A stretch of DNA of 64,000 bases, taken from assembly GCA_023213315.1 (NCBI GenBank), contig JAKCPI010005590.1, forward strand, positions 1 to 64,000, given 5' to 3'. Made by a program: the position numbers and the translations under genes. Under the pieces are notes generated by a model that worked only from the letters and a program-made list of their open reading frames with translations, had not been told where the DNA came from and did no database searches. The DNA is from Euborellia annulipes. Lineage: Eukaryota > Arthropoda > Insecta > Dermaptera > Anisolabididae. This document shows, one piece after another, positions 37,379 to 50,012 of this stretch. Positions within the stretch are counted from its first letter, which is position 1; each line of letters opens with the position of its first letter.

Positions 37379-37465
37379 TTATATATAGACAGAACGCAAC
37401 TTTCGATTACTGAAGGTAAGAGAAAGTTGTGTGCTGTGCGATTAGTCACACCAGAATTTTTTTCT
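37307..37465. repeat. Family P/L repeat just upstream of the insulin-like gene 2 coding exon
   Basis: It starts ACTTTCTCTTACCTATATAT, goes through a TA and GA microsatellite (about 37325-37378), and ends with a half palindrome GCAACTTTCGATTACTGAAG to CACACCAGAATTTTT. Its right end is about 55 bp from the splice acceptor. Confidence 0.65.
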
Positions 37466-37519
37466 GAAAAGGGAATACAGTAAGGTTAGGAAATTTATTA
37501 GAATAATTTCTTTTTTCAG

Positions 37520-39143
37520 ATGTATAGGGGTTCCGGACACCGAAACTTTCTGTTTCTGGGTCTACTTTGTATGTTAGTAATAGTGATTAGCGAATCTATG
37601 GACAGCAATGAGGCTCAAGAACTTCAAATTCGTGACAGGTTTCTCGAAAACAAACACAAACAGTAAGTTTAATTCGTTATTAATTAATTCTTAGCAGGAA
37701 TTTGGCATCTTTGGTAAATTTTCTTCTAATGTATTTTGTTTTATAGGATAAGGATGTCACCATTACAAGAAGTCCGATTTTGTGGTCGAGAATTAACAAA
37801 TGCTCTCTACGTAGTTTGCGGTGGAAATTTCCAAAATTATGAAAAGAAGTCTACAAGTAAGTTGATAAAAGATCCCACCGTGGAGATATTAACATAACAA
37901 AAAGTTTCTGGACAAGGGATAATGAATTTCCATTTATTCAACAAGGGGTTTTTATTATTAGCTATTTTCTGAAAAAATCCAATATAAAAAGCGAAGGAAT
38001 TTTTGATAAGGATTTTATTTTTGATAATATTTAAAGTGAAAAACTAATAATTATGAATAGATGATTCTCAACATCAGAGGCCATTTAGTCCCCGTCCCGT
38101 CTCTCTTTAAATTAATTGAAATAAATTATTTGTTGCAAGAGCCGGGATACGAACCGATGACCCTTCGCATAAGAGGCAACAACTCTACCATCCATTAATC
38201 GTTGTATATTTTGCAACCAACTCTGAGCAATATATTCACCGATTAATCGACTGAAGATGGTTTATGATAAATGAACCAAAACGTTTCCAGCTGATTGGTG
38301 AAAGTATTCAGAGAATTTTTTCTTGGTCGCCTCTGCCTCCATATATCCTTTATTAATTGTCTACATCCACAACTTGCATCTCAGAAAATTTTGATATTAT
38401 CGTTATAAATAAAACCCTTATCAAAAATCAATTCGATTCATATTTTTGGATACATTTTTTAAACAAAATAGAATAAATAGGGATGAGGTCTAAATGGCCT
38501 TAGATCCCGAAAAAGATCTTAAACAAATTTAAAAAAAAAAATTATCATTCTATTAAAAAATATTTTGGCTACCCTGATATTACGTCAGTGAAAAATGCAT
38601 GTATATGTTTTTACGTTGGATCTTTGTCTTTAGAAAAAAATTAAACGAAAAGTGCATTTCGTTTAGAACTATATTTTTCAAGAGACAAAAGTTCACAGTA
38701 AATCATTTTATTTATTAATCAGGATGTCTATAAAATGATTAAGTCAGTCCTAAATGTCAGAGGGTTTTTCTCTTAATAGTAAAATTAATTATTAATTTGC
38801 ATTATTAATTCCTGGACATACTAACCGTTAATTAATATATATACACGATACGATCCATATTGAATTTCGTAGTTCAAATATTTAAAAGTGATGAGTGAAT
38901 TATGTGACAGGTGTTGATTGGTACTCTGGAGATGGCAGAGACGACGACCCCGAACTGTCACCTTCCAAGTTGTCAAGAGACATAGTTATCACATTTCCGT
39001 TTATGAGCCGGATGTCAGCTGAAAGCGCGATCCGTGGTTTCCGACGACAACGACGAGGAGGAATCGTTGAGGAATGTTGTCTCCAGACGTGCACCTATCG
39101 AGAACTCGCATCTTACTGTAGCGGTCCTGTGCATCTGGGATAA
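37520..39143 (+). CDS. Insulin-like peptide 2 precursor, 161 aa
   Basis: Exons 37520-37662, 37747-37856 and 38911-39143, joined in phases 2 and 1. Signal peptide: about residues 1-24 (FLFLGLLCMLVIVIS). A pro-segment follows. B chain: C60 and C72 with 11 residues between (CGRELTNALYVVCGG). C-peptide: about 81-128. Cleavage at RRQRR (129-133). A chain GGIVEECC: C140, C141, C145 and C154, the canonical CC-x3-C-x8-C, then a short tail. It has an extra intron between the signal peptide and the B chain that gene 1 lacks; the C-peptide intron is in the same place and phase as in gene 1. A poly(A) signal AATAAA lies at 39206-39211. The role is the same as for gene 1: a secreted insulin-type hormone. 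The two are tandem paralogues about 6 kb apart. Confidence 0.96.
38070..38205 (-). mobile_element. SINE family S2, minus strand, in intron 3 of insulin-like gene 2
   Basis: On the minus strand: GGTAGAGTTGTTGCCTCTTA (A-box side), ATCGGTTCGTATCCCGGCTC (B box), TCAATTAATTTAAAG, GGGACTAAATGGCCTCTGAT. The head is better kept than in other copies. A second, plus-strand S2 tail lies at about 38470-38545 (GTCTAAATGGCCTTAGATCC then CGAAAAAGATCTTAAA). Confidence 0.7.
38245..38292 (+). ncRNA. Hammerhead-like module, decayed
   Basis: CTGAAGA at 38251-38257, a long stem II (GGTTTAT against AAATGAACC), then CAAAACGTT in place of GAAACGTT. It is probably inactive. Confidence 0.4.
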
Positions 39144-39760
39144 AGAAAAAGTTATTTTATTAATTATTTATTTATTTTAAACTTGGGAAAATTAAAATTT
39201 TATACAATAAAAATATATGAAAACGAATTGAATGTTGGTAAAATCGTTTAGATTTTTTTTTTTTAGATTGAATTTATTCTTCTAAATAAAAAAGATGCAA
39301 GGCAGAGAGGAAGCCAAAAATCGAAGCTGTTTTATGAAGACCTGGAGGTTTTGACATCGGAACAAATTTGTTGTTCTTACCCAAAGTTTATTTTTTTAAA
39401 AAACATTTATTTTGATAAATGGAGATGCAATATTCATATGCTTATATTTTGAGAAACCAATCAGAGTTTTCACAAATCATTATATAAGGATGTATTGTGC
39501 CTTTTTAACAATAACTAACTCTTAGTTATATATCTGTATAAATTAAATCACGAAAATGAAAAAAAAATATGGTCCGAAATTTTTTTAAATTTTTAAGCAA
39601 CCTTGCATCTTTCTTAAACACCTATATCGATTTCAATTATTCTTGAATATTTTTCAAAATTTTCATTTTTTTTTTTTAATTCTTTACAAAAATAAGAAAT
39701 ATTAGAAACGTAAACTTTACAATAAGTTTTTTTTTAGGAAACTTGAGGATTAATTGAACA

Positions 39761-40538
39761 TACAAGGTATAACGAGACTGACGCAGTAAAACATCTTATT
39801 TTATTTACTTATTATCACCTTTAATACACAGCACTCTATCTCTATAACGCTCCATGCGAATCTTGCATTGTTCGAAACAGTTCTTCTGTCAGGTCTTTCA
39901 GGATGAATGCCGTTTTCTTTTTTCACAGCTTCAGCGGACTAAATCTTGTTGCTTTTAATGCAAATTTCACCTTAGGAAATAGATAGAAGTCTCACGGCGC
40001 AAGAACCGCCGAATAATAGGAGAGCCAAAAAAGCTCGAAGAGCAAATCAAAATTCAAAGCAATGATGATTCGATATTCTTGGGATTGTGTACCTTCTCTT
40101 TCTAAAAGTCAAACTATTAATCAATATTACTACTTTCACGTTCTTGGGGAACTCGGTGAAAGAATAAGGAAAAAACGAACCGAATTGTGGAAGGACAAGT
40201 CATGAGTTCTCCAACAAGACAATGCGTCGGCTCATTTCGCATTGTCAAAGAGGTTTCTAGTCGAGTACAGCATCCCAGTGGGAAACCATCCGCCTTATTC
40301 GTCGTGTGAATTCTATCTGTTTCCCAATGTGAAATTTGAATAAAAGAGACAAGATTTGAGCCCGTTGAAGCTGTGAAAAAAAGCTGACAGCTCTGTTTCG
40401 AAATTGGAAGATTCGTATGGAGCGTTGTTGGGATAGAGGAGGGGTGTCTATTGAAGGTGATAATAAGTAAATGTTATGAAATCAAAATAAAATGTTTTAC
40501 AGCGTCAGTCTCGTTATTTAACAGCCACACCTTGTATA
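39761..40538 (+). pseudogene. Decayed mariner-like transposon
   Basis: The ends pair: ACAAGGTATAACGAGACTGA on the left; on the right the complement with a small insert (TCAGTCTCGTTATTTAACAG, CACACCTTGTATA). Around 40215-40330 a frame reads QQDNASAHFALSKRF and then VGNHPPYSS..FYLFPNVKF. This is the C-terminal catalytic part of a mariner transposase, where the usual PDLAPCDF segment is shortened. Stops follow. The left interior (about 39842-39950) is an inverted copy of the right interior (about 40370-40440), so the copy has become a fold-back. It is dead. Confidence 0.8.
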
Positions 40539-43500
40539 TAAGAGAGTTAAGTAATCATTCTTTAAATGAGTTCTATGCTTAAAACCAAATTTTTAGATGA
40601 TTAGTGACGAAGTCGATGAGGCTTTATAAAATCAAACATAGGAAATGCCTTAATAATTGAGAATGATATATTTGATATTAGTCCTTGCATTTAGTGGTTT
40701 CTATTTTTTTAGGGAGTTAATAAATCATGGAAATCAAATTTGAATTGAAAAATAAATTTACAATTTATTTTTGTTTAAGTATCTATCATTTGAATATTAC
40801 GGATTACTATTGACATGTAAAAGGGGCCAAAAGTTGGATAGAGGGGTCAAAAGATTTATTTTATTCTCAAAATAATTTTTTTTCAACTCTTTGGCTATAT
40901 ACTGTACTTTAAACGATACTTATTATATTAATTACGATATGTGTGATTCAGGCAAATTTAATTATTCCAATTGGAATACACAAAAAATTTAATAATTCAA
41001 TAAATTTCGTTTTTTTTTTTTTATCAAACAAGACTAGGTCTATGAAAGGTCAATTAATTTGGATGGAAAATTTTAATTTTCTCAAGATACTAAAATCACA
41101 TTTAAAAATAGTTATTCACTAAATGAAATTGTAAAGCCCCTCTGTCAGAATCCGTCATTAACGATATTATATTGTAATAATTTTCAATATATAAAAATAT
41201 ATAGGGCTATTATATAATGCTTATTATAAAAAAAATGTAAATAAAATTATTTATCGTTTCTAATCATTTTATTTTACAAAGAGTACTATTCAATTATTTC
41301 CTTCAAAAGTAAAATATAAAAAGATAAAAATTTTATTAAATCAGACTTAAACAAAGATAGCGGTAGCCAGAGGGAGGAGGATTTATGAGTCGTCAACCAA
41401 GTCTATATAAATATATTTTAGGTTGTAAAATACAAAATGATAAAATTTATAATAATTTCCCCTTCAACACTTTTTTGGTAACAAATACTTTACCATCTCC
41501 TTCCCCCTTTCTTGTTCACCTGGAGAGAGGTCCTGAACGCTTCCTTTAGTAAAATTCTGGATACACCTATGCCATTATAGATTACCTGCATACGTCCTTA
41601 AGATCCCAAAGGGACAAAAAACATTCCTTTCAAACAGAAGTTACTTGGCCTTTCTTGATCATGTATATGTGAATAATTTCTCACACTCTTGAAGATCAGT
41701 GATTTTCAGAAGAATAAGGCTGTAATAAAAATAAAAAATGGTGATAAAAATAGCGTTATGGCGATGTATAGTCAACAGCAAAATTATTTGCCAGTATAGA
41801 GACTTGGGTCTTGAGTTTGAAAAACCAAAACAATTACCTGTCTGAAGTGACAAAAGTTGCTATTCCTTTTCAATTTTATTTAAAAATAAAAAGACGATTT
41901 ATTTATTTTGAGAATGCAATTTGTTTGTCTAAGCTTGGGGCCCAAATGTCTCTCTCTCTTTGGCGCCGACTGTACAGAGGCCTAGCCTACGCCTACGTCA
42001 TAAACGTTTAATATTTTTTTATAACAGAACGAATTTTTACAACTTTGTCAATTCAAGTATGTTTTCTAAAAAAAAGTCAAGGAAATTTAACAATTATAAA
42101 TATTTTTAATTTTCTTTTCAACCCTGAAAATTCGAGGTAAAGGCTTGAGCTGAACGAACAAGTGGTACATGTATCCATTGATAATTGTGGAAGTAAAAAG
42201 TTCCAAGCAAAGTATGTCTGAACAGAAATAAATTGAGGAATAGAGAAAGTAGTTTTATACAACCTACTAATAAGATTTTCAAAAGTAATAATTAACTTAC
42301 CTAAACATTTTGTAATTATGAGGTGATTTCATATAGAAAGAAGTATTGTTAGAAGTAGAGGCAACTTTACGCGCCTAAACTAAATTCATAGGTTTTAGTT
42401 AAAAAGATCTCCGCTAGGATCGCTAATTTAATTCAATTTGAAATTAGTTTTAATTAAATATATCAATATTTCATAAGTTTATAAATCTGGTATGACTGGT
42501 AGAAAGTAATAGCAAAAGGAAATTCCATTTTCTCTCTTTCTTGAGTCAAGCAAATTGTAAAACTCTTCCAATTTTCAAAATTCAATAATTTCTCTATATA
42601 TATATATATATATAAACATACTTAGGTAAGAGAAAGTAAAAATGGATGTTAATTCATTTTTTTTTTTTTTTTAATTCATTTATTTTAATTCTATTAATCG
42701 CGCGCCTTCAAAAATGCGATTTGGGTAAAGTTTCAATAATCAGTTCAGGCCCAAGGAAAAGTTTTGGGGGAGGGAGGAATTTTGATAGATACGTCATCAA
42801 CCCCTTCCCCCCTCCAAAAGCTTAGATTCGATCACCAGCTACGATTCGCCTCGTTCATTGGACTAGGATTGGACAACTTGGCCTAGCTCTTTTCTTTGGA
42901 GCCCTATTCTCTTATTAAGAAGATGCACAACGCCACCTGTGTTAGTTGCTTGAGACCACAGATCAAACATATATAAAGATGGGACACCTCCACGTTAGAA
43001 ATCCTGTGTGACTTTAACTCCATCTATGAACCTTTTCCCAACTAAATAGTACGAGGGGAAGAAAAAAAAAAATTTGATTCCTGCGAAGTTTGAACTTGAG
43101 CCATTCGTTACCTCCGCATATGTCAAATTTCAACTTTGGGTGACGCCTTAACCACCTCGTACACATTTGATGTTGAGAATTCATATCTTTTTTATGCTAC
43201 TTAACTAGCATATGGTACCATTAATTTTTTTTTTTCAATTAAAGCTCTTTTACGATAATCCTGATACAATTTATATTGATTTAATTAAATATTATATTTT
43301 AATAATATATCTTATGTTATTTATTTAATGATTTACATTTTGCACAGTGGAGCCATCTGATATCATTTTGCACAGCGCGAAAAATTTAGCTTGTTCAAAT
43401 AATATTTCTATCAGTATTTTCTCCAAAACAAAAATAAAATCTCTATAGTCTATGGCAAATGACTAGGCAATAATGGCAAGAAGTTCTTACCCTTTGACAA

Positions 43501-44119
43501 TTTATATTTTTATTTTTTTTAAAGAAAATTATATATGATCAATTATAATTGGCCACCCTCCTTTTACTAATTTTTTGCATTTATTCCAGTTTGTATGCCA
43601 TTAGGTCATGCTCTTATTTATATTGTTGCTTACCATTATTAAAACCCAAGATATAAAAAATCATGATTTTTCTAAATAATCTGCGATGCGGGTCAAGGAT
43701 TAGCGGATTAATTAATTAATTGTGCTTACCATTATGAAGAGAAATAAATAGCTTGACTAAAATGACTATAAATAGACTTGAGAAATAAAAAAATAGCGTT
43801 AAAAATATGTTAAATCTGTCTTAACAAATTTTATTTTAATTTTGTTCTGTGTAGGTTCACAAATGATTTCAAATATTAGTTTAGTATAGCGAGCGAACGA
43901 CCTGACACCTTATGGAGTAAAAATCAAACATAAATCTAATGATACCTTAGAGCCATCTAGCGTTAGAATATGAAAATAAAAACCAGGACAGCAGAGCCAT
44001 CTTAAGAAATGGGAATGCAAAACTCGCATAAGAATTCCCCATAGAGCTGTCCCCCCCTTGAGACGCTTGATAGTGTTTATATCGTCTCCGTGTTGTTTTT
44101 ATCAAAGTTTTAATCCATC
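40539..44119. other. Intergenic AT-rich DNA, no gene recognised
   Basis: I see no splice-bounded exon with recognisable content. A TA hairpin followed by GGTAAGAGAAAGT (about 42590-42640), a partial CTGGTATGACTGG near 42485, and C- or G-rich patches near 42770 and 44050 are transposon remnants. Open frames near 41659-42262 look accidental. Confidence 0.45.
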
Positions 44120-47100
44120 ATGGCGGTCTCCTTTAGGCACGCTCCTCTTCTCTTTGCCTTACTCGTTACTTTCCAAGGTATTTTACATTTTTATTTCTAA
44201 ATCGTTGAATAAATTTAATTAAAATATGATAAATAATCAAAGTGAAATATAATTTATAATTAATATTTCATATTTATTTAAAAAATCATTATCCAATATA
44301 CAATTGGCCCAAGCCAAGCTATTTTCACAAAGAATATATAAAAACATGACTCAGAATTTTTTCTTAATTCGTTTCATTTTATTTTCGTATCATTTCGTCA
44401 AATGAATAATGTTATTTTTAATTTAATTATAAGGACCGTCCGCCAAAAAATAAATACTTTTGAGTATTATCCGTTTATTTGTAAATATTTCGTCCCCAGT
44501 GATATGGAATCATCTTCCCCTCAGTACAATCAACAGATGTTTTGCTTTATAAATAAAATTGCATTCATGGAATGCTATTTTGTCATATTGGATGGGAGAA
44601 AGTAACGATTTGCAAAACATTAGTTGATTGTACTGAAGATGATTCCATATCACTGGGGTTGAAATATTTACAAATAAACGGATAATACGCAAAAGTATTT
44701 ATTTTTTGGCCGACGGTCCTTATAATTAAATTGATCATTCTTATGGCCATCTACAAACAATCTGAATAATTTTATCCCTTATTATTTCAAATTATTCTCT
44801 CTCATGAATCACCTCTCATTTGCTAGGGGACTATTCTCTCTCTCTTGTTTCTCTATCCGACCCACACAGACGCTCTCCTCTCCTCTCAAAATTTCTTCCT
44901 CGATCCAAACAAATTTTGCTATTATCTCGTCGCGTTTGCTAAAATAAATTTATCTCCTTGATTGAATTTCTTTCTTTCTATATTATTAATCTTATATAGT
45001 GAGATATCATGCCCGGACAAAACCTGTTCAGACAAGTTGAACCTACCTATTCAATACATACGGAGGATCTTTCTATTCAATTTGTTCGCGAATATTTCAT
45101 TTAGATGCCTTTGAAAAATAGAAATATATTAAGAATAGATTCATTTTAACTGTAAATTCGAAATGGATTTAATTCTGTTTCTATTTTTTTTTTTTTAGCA
45201 CTCACACTTCTCTCATAAGCCACTTGGTATCCAAATGGCTTAAATAACTGTTCTATTTAATATTATTATTAACATAAGCGCGGTATGAGAGCATAGTTCT
45301 CTTTCTTGCATTGGGGCAGATTCAGGGGCGTATATAAGGGCCCCCCCACCCCGAAATTTCCCAAACACATATATATATATAGGGATATACAGACATCAGC
45401 GCAACAAATTTTTCCGCACGATGGAAAACTTTGGTTCCGCAAAAGAAAAAATTTCGTGTGAAAAAAATTCAGTTTCTTAAAAAAAAATTTTCCGCAGAAA
45501 AATTTTTGAGTTCGGGCCCCCCCCCCCCGAAAAAATTTCTATATACGTCCCTGGGCAGATTTGTTTCTTTTTTGATACTTTATAAAAATGAATTCTTAAA
45601 TTTTTGATATGACCATGATATATTTGAGCCAGAAATTTTGTTTTTTTTTGGAGTTGGTGGAAATTTTTTTACTTGCTTTTATCTCTATATCCAGGATGGT
45701 TAAAAAAAAAACACTTTTTTAGATTTAGGTTTCTCCAGTGGCGGGTCCAGAGGAGTTTTTTTTTTTTGGGGGGGGGGAATTTAGCTCCATACAGACCTAA
45801 ACATAAATCAAAATTTCTTTTTTTTTCTCTTATTCTAATAAATATTTTCTTTTTTTCAGATATGCGTGTGTATCTCCAGTGTAATAAGTGTTTAAGTGTT
45901 AGTGTCAGTGTTAAGTGTCGAGCTGAAGCAGTGCGAGGACGCATCGGGCCACGTCCAGCCCTGCAGCTGGTAAATATTTTTTATTATTACAAACATTTAA
46001 ACAAACACAGAGGGCTTTTCAGAGATAATTCGAGACCCAAATAGTGAAAAGTAGACAAAATAGCATTGAATTTGTTCTACTTTTCCTACTTTTATAGTAT
46101 TGTACTTGTGGCTGTTGAGTTGTATCAAGGAAGGGTTGGTTGCAAGAGCAGAGACTGGCAGCCAAATTTTTTTCATTAAATATTTTATTGAACCGACGTT
46201 TTGGTCTAGATAGAGGCCCCCCCAGTCTCTGGTCCTGCAACCCTTCCTTGATACTACTTTTTTTAGTAGCTTAAATTTCTTTCCACATTCCCTTTCTTTC
46301 TCTATATTTTTGTCTAAACTTGGCCCCAAATATTGAGAGACTCTTCATCTTGCACCACTTTCCCTCCTTTGAATAGCCCCTGTACACACAAATAAATGCA
46401 TAAATAGCAACAAAATATAAAATTACTAATTTGTTCTTCCTTTTTTTTTAACAGATCCAGAGATCTTCAGGGAGCAACAGAAATGTGAGTTTTAGCATGG
46501 TGCAAACAATATTAAAGGGATAATTATGGACAGGAGCAGCCAATAAATAGACTCTGTATGCAGACTCAATCACCGGAGGACGTTTCGGTTCCTTTTATTT
46601 AAGAGTGGAGAAATCAACGAGAATTCCTTTCATTCTAGGACTCTGTTGGATATTCGTGGTTGTTGTTGTTGTTGTTGTTATTAGCTCCAGGTACCTTTTA
46701 ATATTTAGCTAGTTCTTGTTTTGAGTTGTAGTTATAGTTTTTTGTTAGGAACCCTTGATTTGTTTTTTATTTAGGATCCAACGGAGAGCTAAAATGAAAG
46801 AATTTCTCGTTGATTCCTTCCATGAACGATTCATAAGGAGATGCTGTCAGATCTGATTAAAAGATCAAAGCCCAGGTTCTCAAGTGTCTTTGTTGTGTTT
46901 TTGCGAAAAGACGTCTTTTGATGACGCTTTTGGGAGTCTGATATGTTTTTATATCTTTGATGATGGGTTTGAGGTGGCTCTATGGGTTTAAATGAGTCAG
47001 GGAAGGGTTGCAGTTTCTCCAGGAATATCCTAGAGGTTTCAAATTGCAAGGATTTGAGGCTAGGGACAGAACCGAGGGCTCCACCGATCTGATGGTGGAG

Positions 47101-47250
47101 ACGGGGTCACAATACACTACACATACTTCGTATTTTGTGATTATAGATTAGGTAGGATCTCTTACAGGTTGGCCCCCGCACTCATTTGCTCTTAATCCAA
47201 AAAATAACGCTTATTCTCACTGTTATGATTTCTTCAGACTCCCCATTTAC

Positions 47251-47299
<49 letters not shown>

Positions 47300-47574
47300 T
47301 TATATCAGACAAGAAAGGCAAAACTTCCTTGCTCTTTTTTCTATTGTTATTTTCCTTTACCACAAACACTTTTTTTTGATGTAGTAAATGAAAATAAAAC
47401 TTTTTTAGTGAATATGTGAGCGAGATTTATTGAAAGGAAAGAGAAAATTTTGATATTTCTCTCTAATAAAAGGTAAATATTAATAAATGTATTTGATAAT
47501 TCACCAGATTACCCAAAACTAATTCTTCATTTTTTTTTTTTTTAGGTCAACAAACTTATTTTATTAATAAATGA
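44120..47574 (+). CDS. Possible small secreted peptide gene (low confidence)
   Basis: 44120-44177 starts with ATG and encodes MAVSFRHAPLLFALLVTFQ, which looks like a signal peptide, and ends at a possible GTATTT donor in phase 1. A phase-1/phase-1 30-base exon candidate lies at 46455-46484 (ACAG before, GTGAGT after; PEIFREQQK). From there an acceptor at 47546 would add CQQTYFINK and a stop at 47572. An alternative acceptor near 49488 gives a stop after the 30-base exon, or KKRRHEIG if joined directly to the first exon. I do not recognise a family, and only the first exon is at all convincing. Confidence 0.3.
44430..44728. repeat. Fold-back with hammerhead-like core
   Basis: The arms match from GACCGTCCGCCAAAAAATAA to TTATTTTTTGGCCGACGGTC. 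The right arm has CTGAAGA (44633-44639), a stem II with several G-U pairs (GATTCC/GGGGTT), GAAATATT, and a stem I of TGTA/TACA. The left arm lacks parts of the core. Confidence 0.55.
45323..45553. mobile_element. GC-rich hAT-like MITE with perfect 8-bp TSD
   Basis: The ends CAGGGGCGTATATAAGGG and TATATACGTCCCTG are inverted, and GGCAGATT is repeated exactly at 45315-45322 and 45554-45561. The 231-bp body carries C runs and a small AAAAATTTTTCCGC-type palindrome. It was probably recently mobile. Related CAGGGGC / GCCCCTG ends occur at 62683-62757. Confidence 0.88.
46116..46262. repeat. Fold-back with decayed hammerhead half
   Basis: The arms GTATCAAGGAAGGGTTGG and CAACCCTTCCTTGATAC pair. Between them, on the minus strand, lies AGACCAAAACGTCGGTTC, a mutated GAAACGTC half. 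The module near 54328-54365 has the related CTCGATAGAGGTCATCTTC order. Confidence 0.5.
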
Positions 47575-50012
47575 AAATGATTATCGAAGAACCAAAAGTG
47601 AGATGAGTGATCTAGAGGGGGGGGTTGGGGGGGGGGGGGGGGTGTGCTTAGTTAGATCACACTCTGAAATGAATAGCCAGCGTTTCACCAAAAAGAAAAA
47701 TTTTTTTTTTGCTTTTTAATTCTTCAAAGACACTACATAAAATAAAAGACCCAAAATTGAATGTGACATCACAACTCTTATATTAGAAAAGAAATCTTTT
47801 ATTTGCTTTTTTCAAGAGATCGCCTTCAAAATCTGTTAAATTTTATCTTTTATTTTGTAATGGAATTTTTTTTGCACTCCAATCAAATATTCAAAAGGTA
47901 AATTTTTTATTTATATAAAATTAATATAATTAAAAACATTTTTTCTTTTTTAATAATTAGAATGATCCTATTTTCAGGTTGAACGACGATATTCTAACAA
48001 ATTTATGAAATCTTACAAATTCGATCCTCGAGTCAAATGTCATTCAGAAAGTTTTTATTTGTCGCTCCCTCTTAAATTTTGAAGTTTATTCAGAGTGACA
48101 AACTTGAATAAAACAAGCTTCCATTATCTACATTATTCACAAATCCATACCTGAGGAGAGATCTCTTAACAAATTGAAATTGATGGATAATCAGCAGCCA
48201 GTTTGTTGGAACAAACTCACTTTTTTTCTGAGTGTGAGAGAATTCATACCCTTCAAGAACATTATATTTTTGAAATAGAGAGAAGAATATTTAATTATTA
48301 CAACACAAACTGCGAGAAGAAAGGTCATCTACTCAATGGATCGAAACTCATCGAAGAGCTTTAAAAGGCTGTCAATTAATTTTTTTGGAGGGCATAGAAG
48401 GAACCTCTACGCGGTGCTCCCTAGAAACGAGGTCTCATTTAAAAGACACGGCTAATCTTTCCAAATAAAACACCAAAACTCTGTAAAGAATACAACGCTT
48501 CGCTTGCGCTCTGCTGAAAACGCTAACTTTATACTAATATAGAGTCTCAACTTTTAAACATATTCCACTTTCCCTTTGGAATAACATGCACTAAAGCCCC
48601 TTCTACAAGATATATACAAGATATATGGGGCTAAACTCATTCTCTGTCTACCATTTTTTCGATTTTTGGCCCACTTTTTTCAAATCCAAACCACTGTGCG
48701 ACGGGGTTTGTTTAAATTAAATCATGAATATTTATTAATAAATAAATGTAATTACTAAAAAAAAAAATTTGGCAGTCATTTGAAAAATGGTCAAATTTTT
48801 CTTCGCACTCAATCGGTCCCCAAATATTCTTGGGGTTTTGAAATTTTTTTCTAAAAACTACAGGATATTATAAAAAAAATGTCGCTTGCCAAATTAAAAT
48901 CGGTTTACTGGTGTGTTCGAGATATCGACCTTTGAAAATAGGGCAAAAATGGCCTTTTTTTGGGCATTCTAATGGGTTTTTTCTAGTAGAGCCTTTTGAG
49001 GGCTGAGAATTTGCAAACAATATTTCTTTTAAAGTATTACAACATACTAAAATTTGGGGAAAATCCACCACCCCTCCATAGTCAGATACAGTAGGGGTCG
49101 AAAACGCTTTCTTGCATTGGGATTTCATTTGATAGAGAGTATCCTCTTTGGCTAACATCTTCTTAATCTTAAATTTCCAATTAATGGATCAAGGGTAAAA
49201 TTTAAAAAAAATAATCACGTGCTTATATATCAAAACCATTTATTTAAAGTATTTTAATTAGATGAACATTCTCTAATTTTTAACAAGATGAAATTTTCAA
49301 TACAGTTTTATTTTTTAAGAAAAATGCGTTAAATGATGATTAAATATTGTATTTATCAGAAATATTCAAATCTTGATTATTCTATGAACACTTATTATTT
49401 TTATTATTAAGAATGAATGAATGAAGAAATAATAATAGAAATTATTTTCTTATACTTTAACAAAGAATTTTTTTTTTATTTGGCAGAGAAGAAGCGTAGA
49501 CATGAAATTGGGATCAATAAAAGCGCCATGCATTCTCCTCAAAAAATGTGCTTATAAGGAATCTTTATTTCTTATAATAATAAAATAAACTCCTATCTCT
49601 CGTACAACTCAGAGCTTGAGGTATTAGAGAAATAAAAACAAATATAATAAAGTATTAAAAAATAAATAGTTAGAAATAAATATTTCTAAAAACGGGAGAA
49701 TTCTAAAGATAAATTCATTTTATCCATCAGAAATCGTTTCGTAGATTTTTCTGAATTCATTCTGTTTTAGTCATAAATGACTGTAATTTTTCATTTAATA
49801 ATTATCAATAATAATACCCTGTTTTTAATAAAATAGGGGTAAATTAAATGGCTACGCAACGTCTCTCACCTTTAAAGTAATATAAACTTAAATAAAGTGT
49901 ACAATAATATGACATTATTTACAGATTCAATCAGGAAAGTAATTTTATGTTAAAAAGAATATTTGCTTTAATTAATATGATTATTATTTTTTTAAAATAA
50001 TAATTTTATTAT
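46485..50012. other. Repeat-rich intergenic DNA
   Basis: It contains an inverted hammerhead 3' half near 46577-46600 (GGACGTTTCGGTTCC), a run of about 45 T at 47253-47297, a G run at about 47619-47642 and A/T-rich filler. The minus-strand frames near 46831 and 48868 have no recognisable domain. Confidence 0.45.

Noticed and set aside
47186..47419. 77-codon frame with a Phe run
   Set aside because: It is produced by a run of about 45 T; no other support.
49487..49560. Exon KKRRHEIGINKSAMHSPQKM for the candidate peptide gene
   Set aside because: The acceptor looks good, but joining from the 30-base exon makes an immediate stop; only a direct join to the first exon is open.
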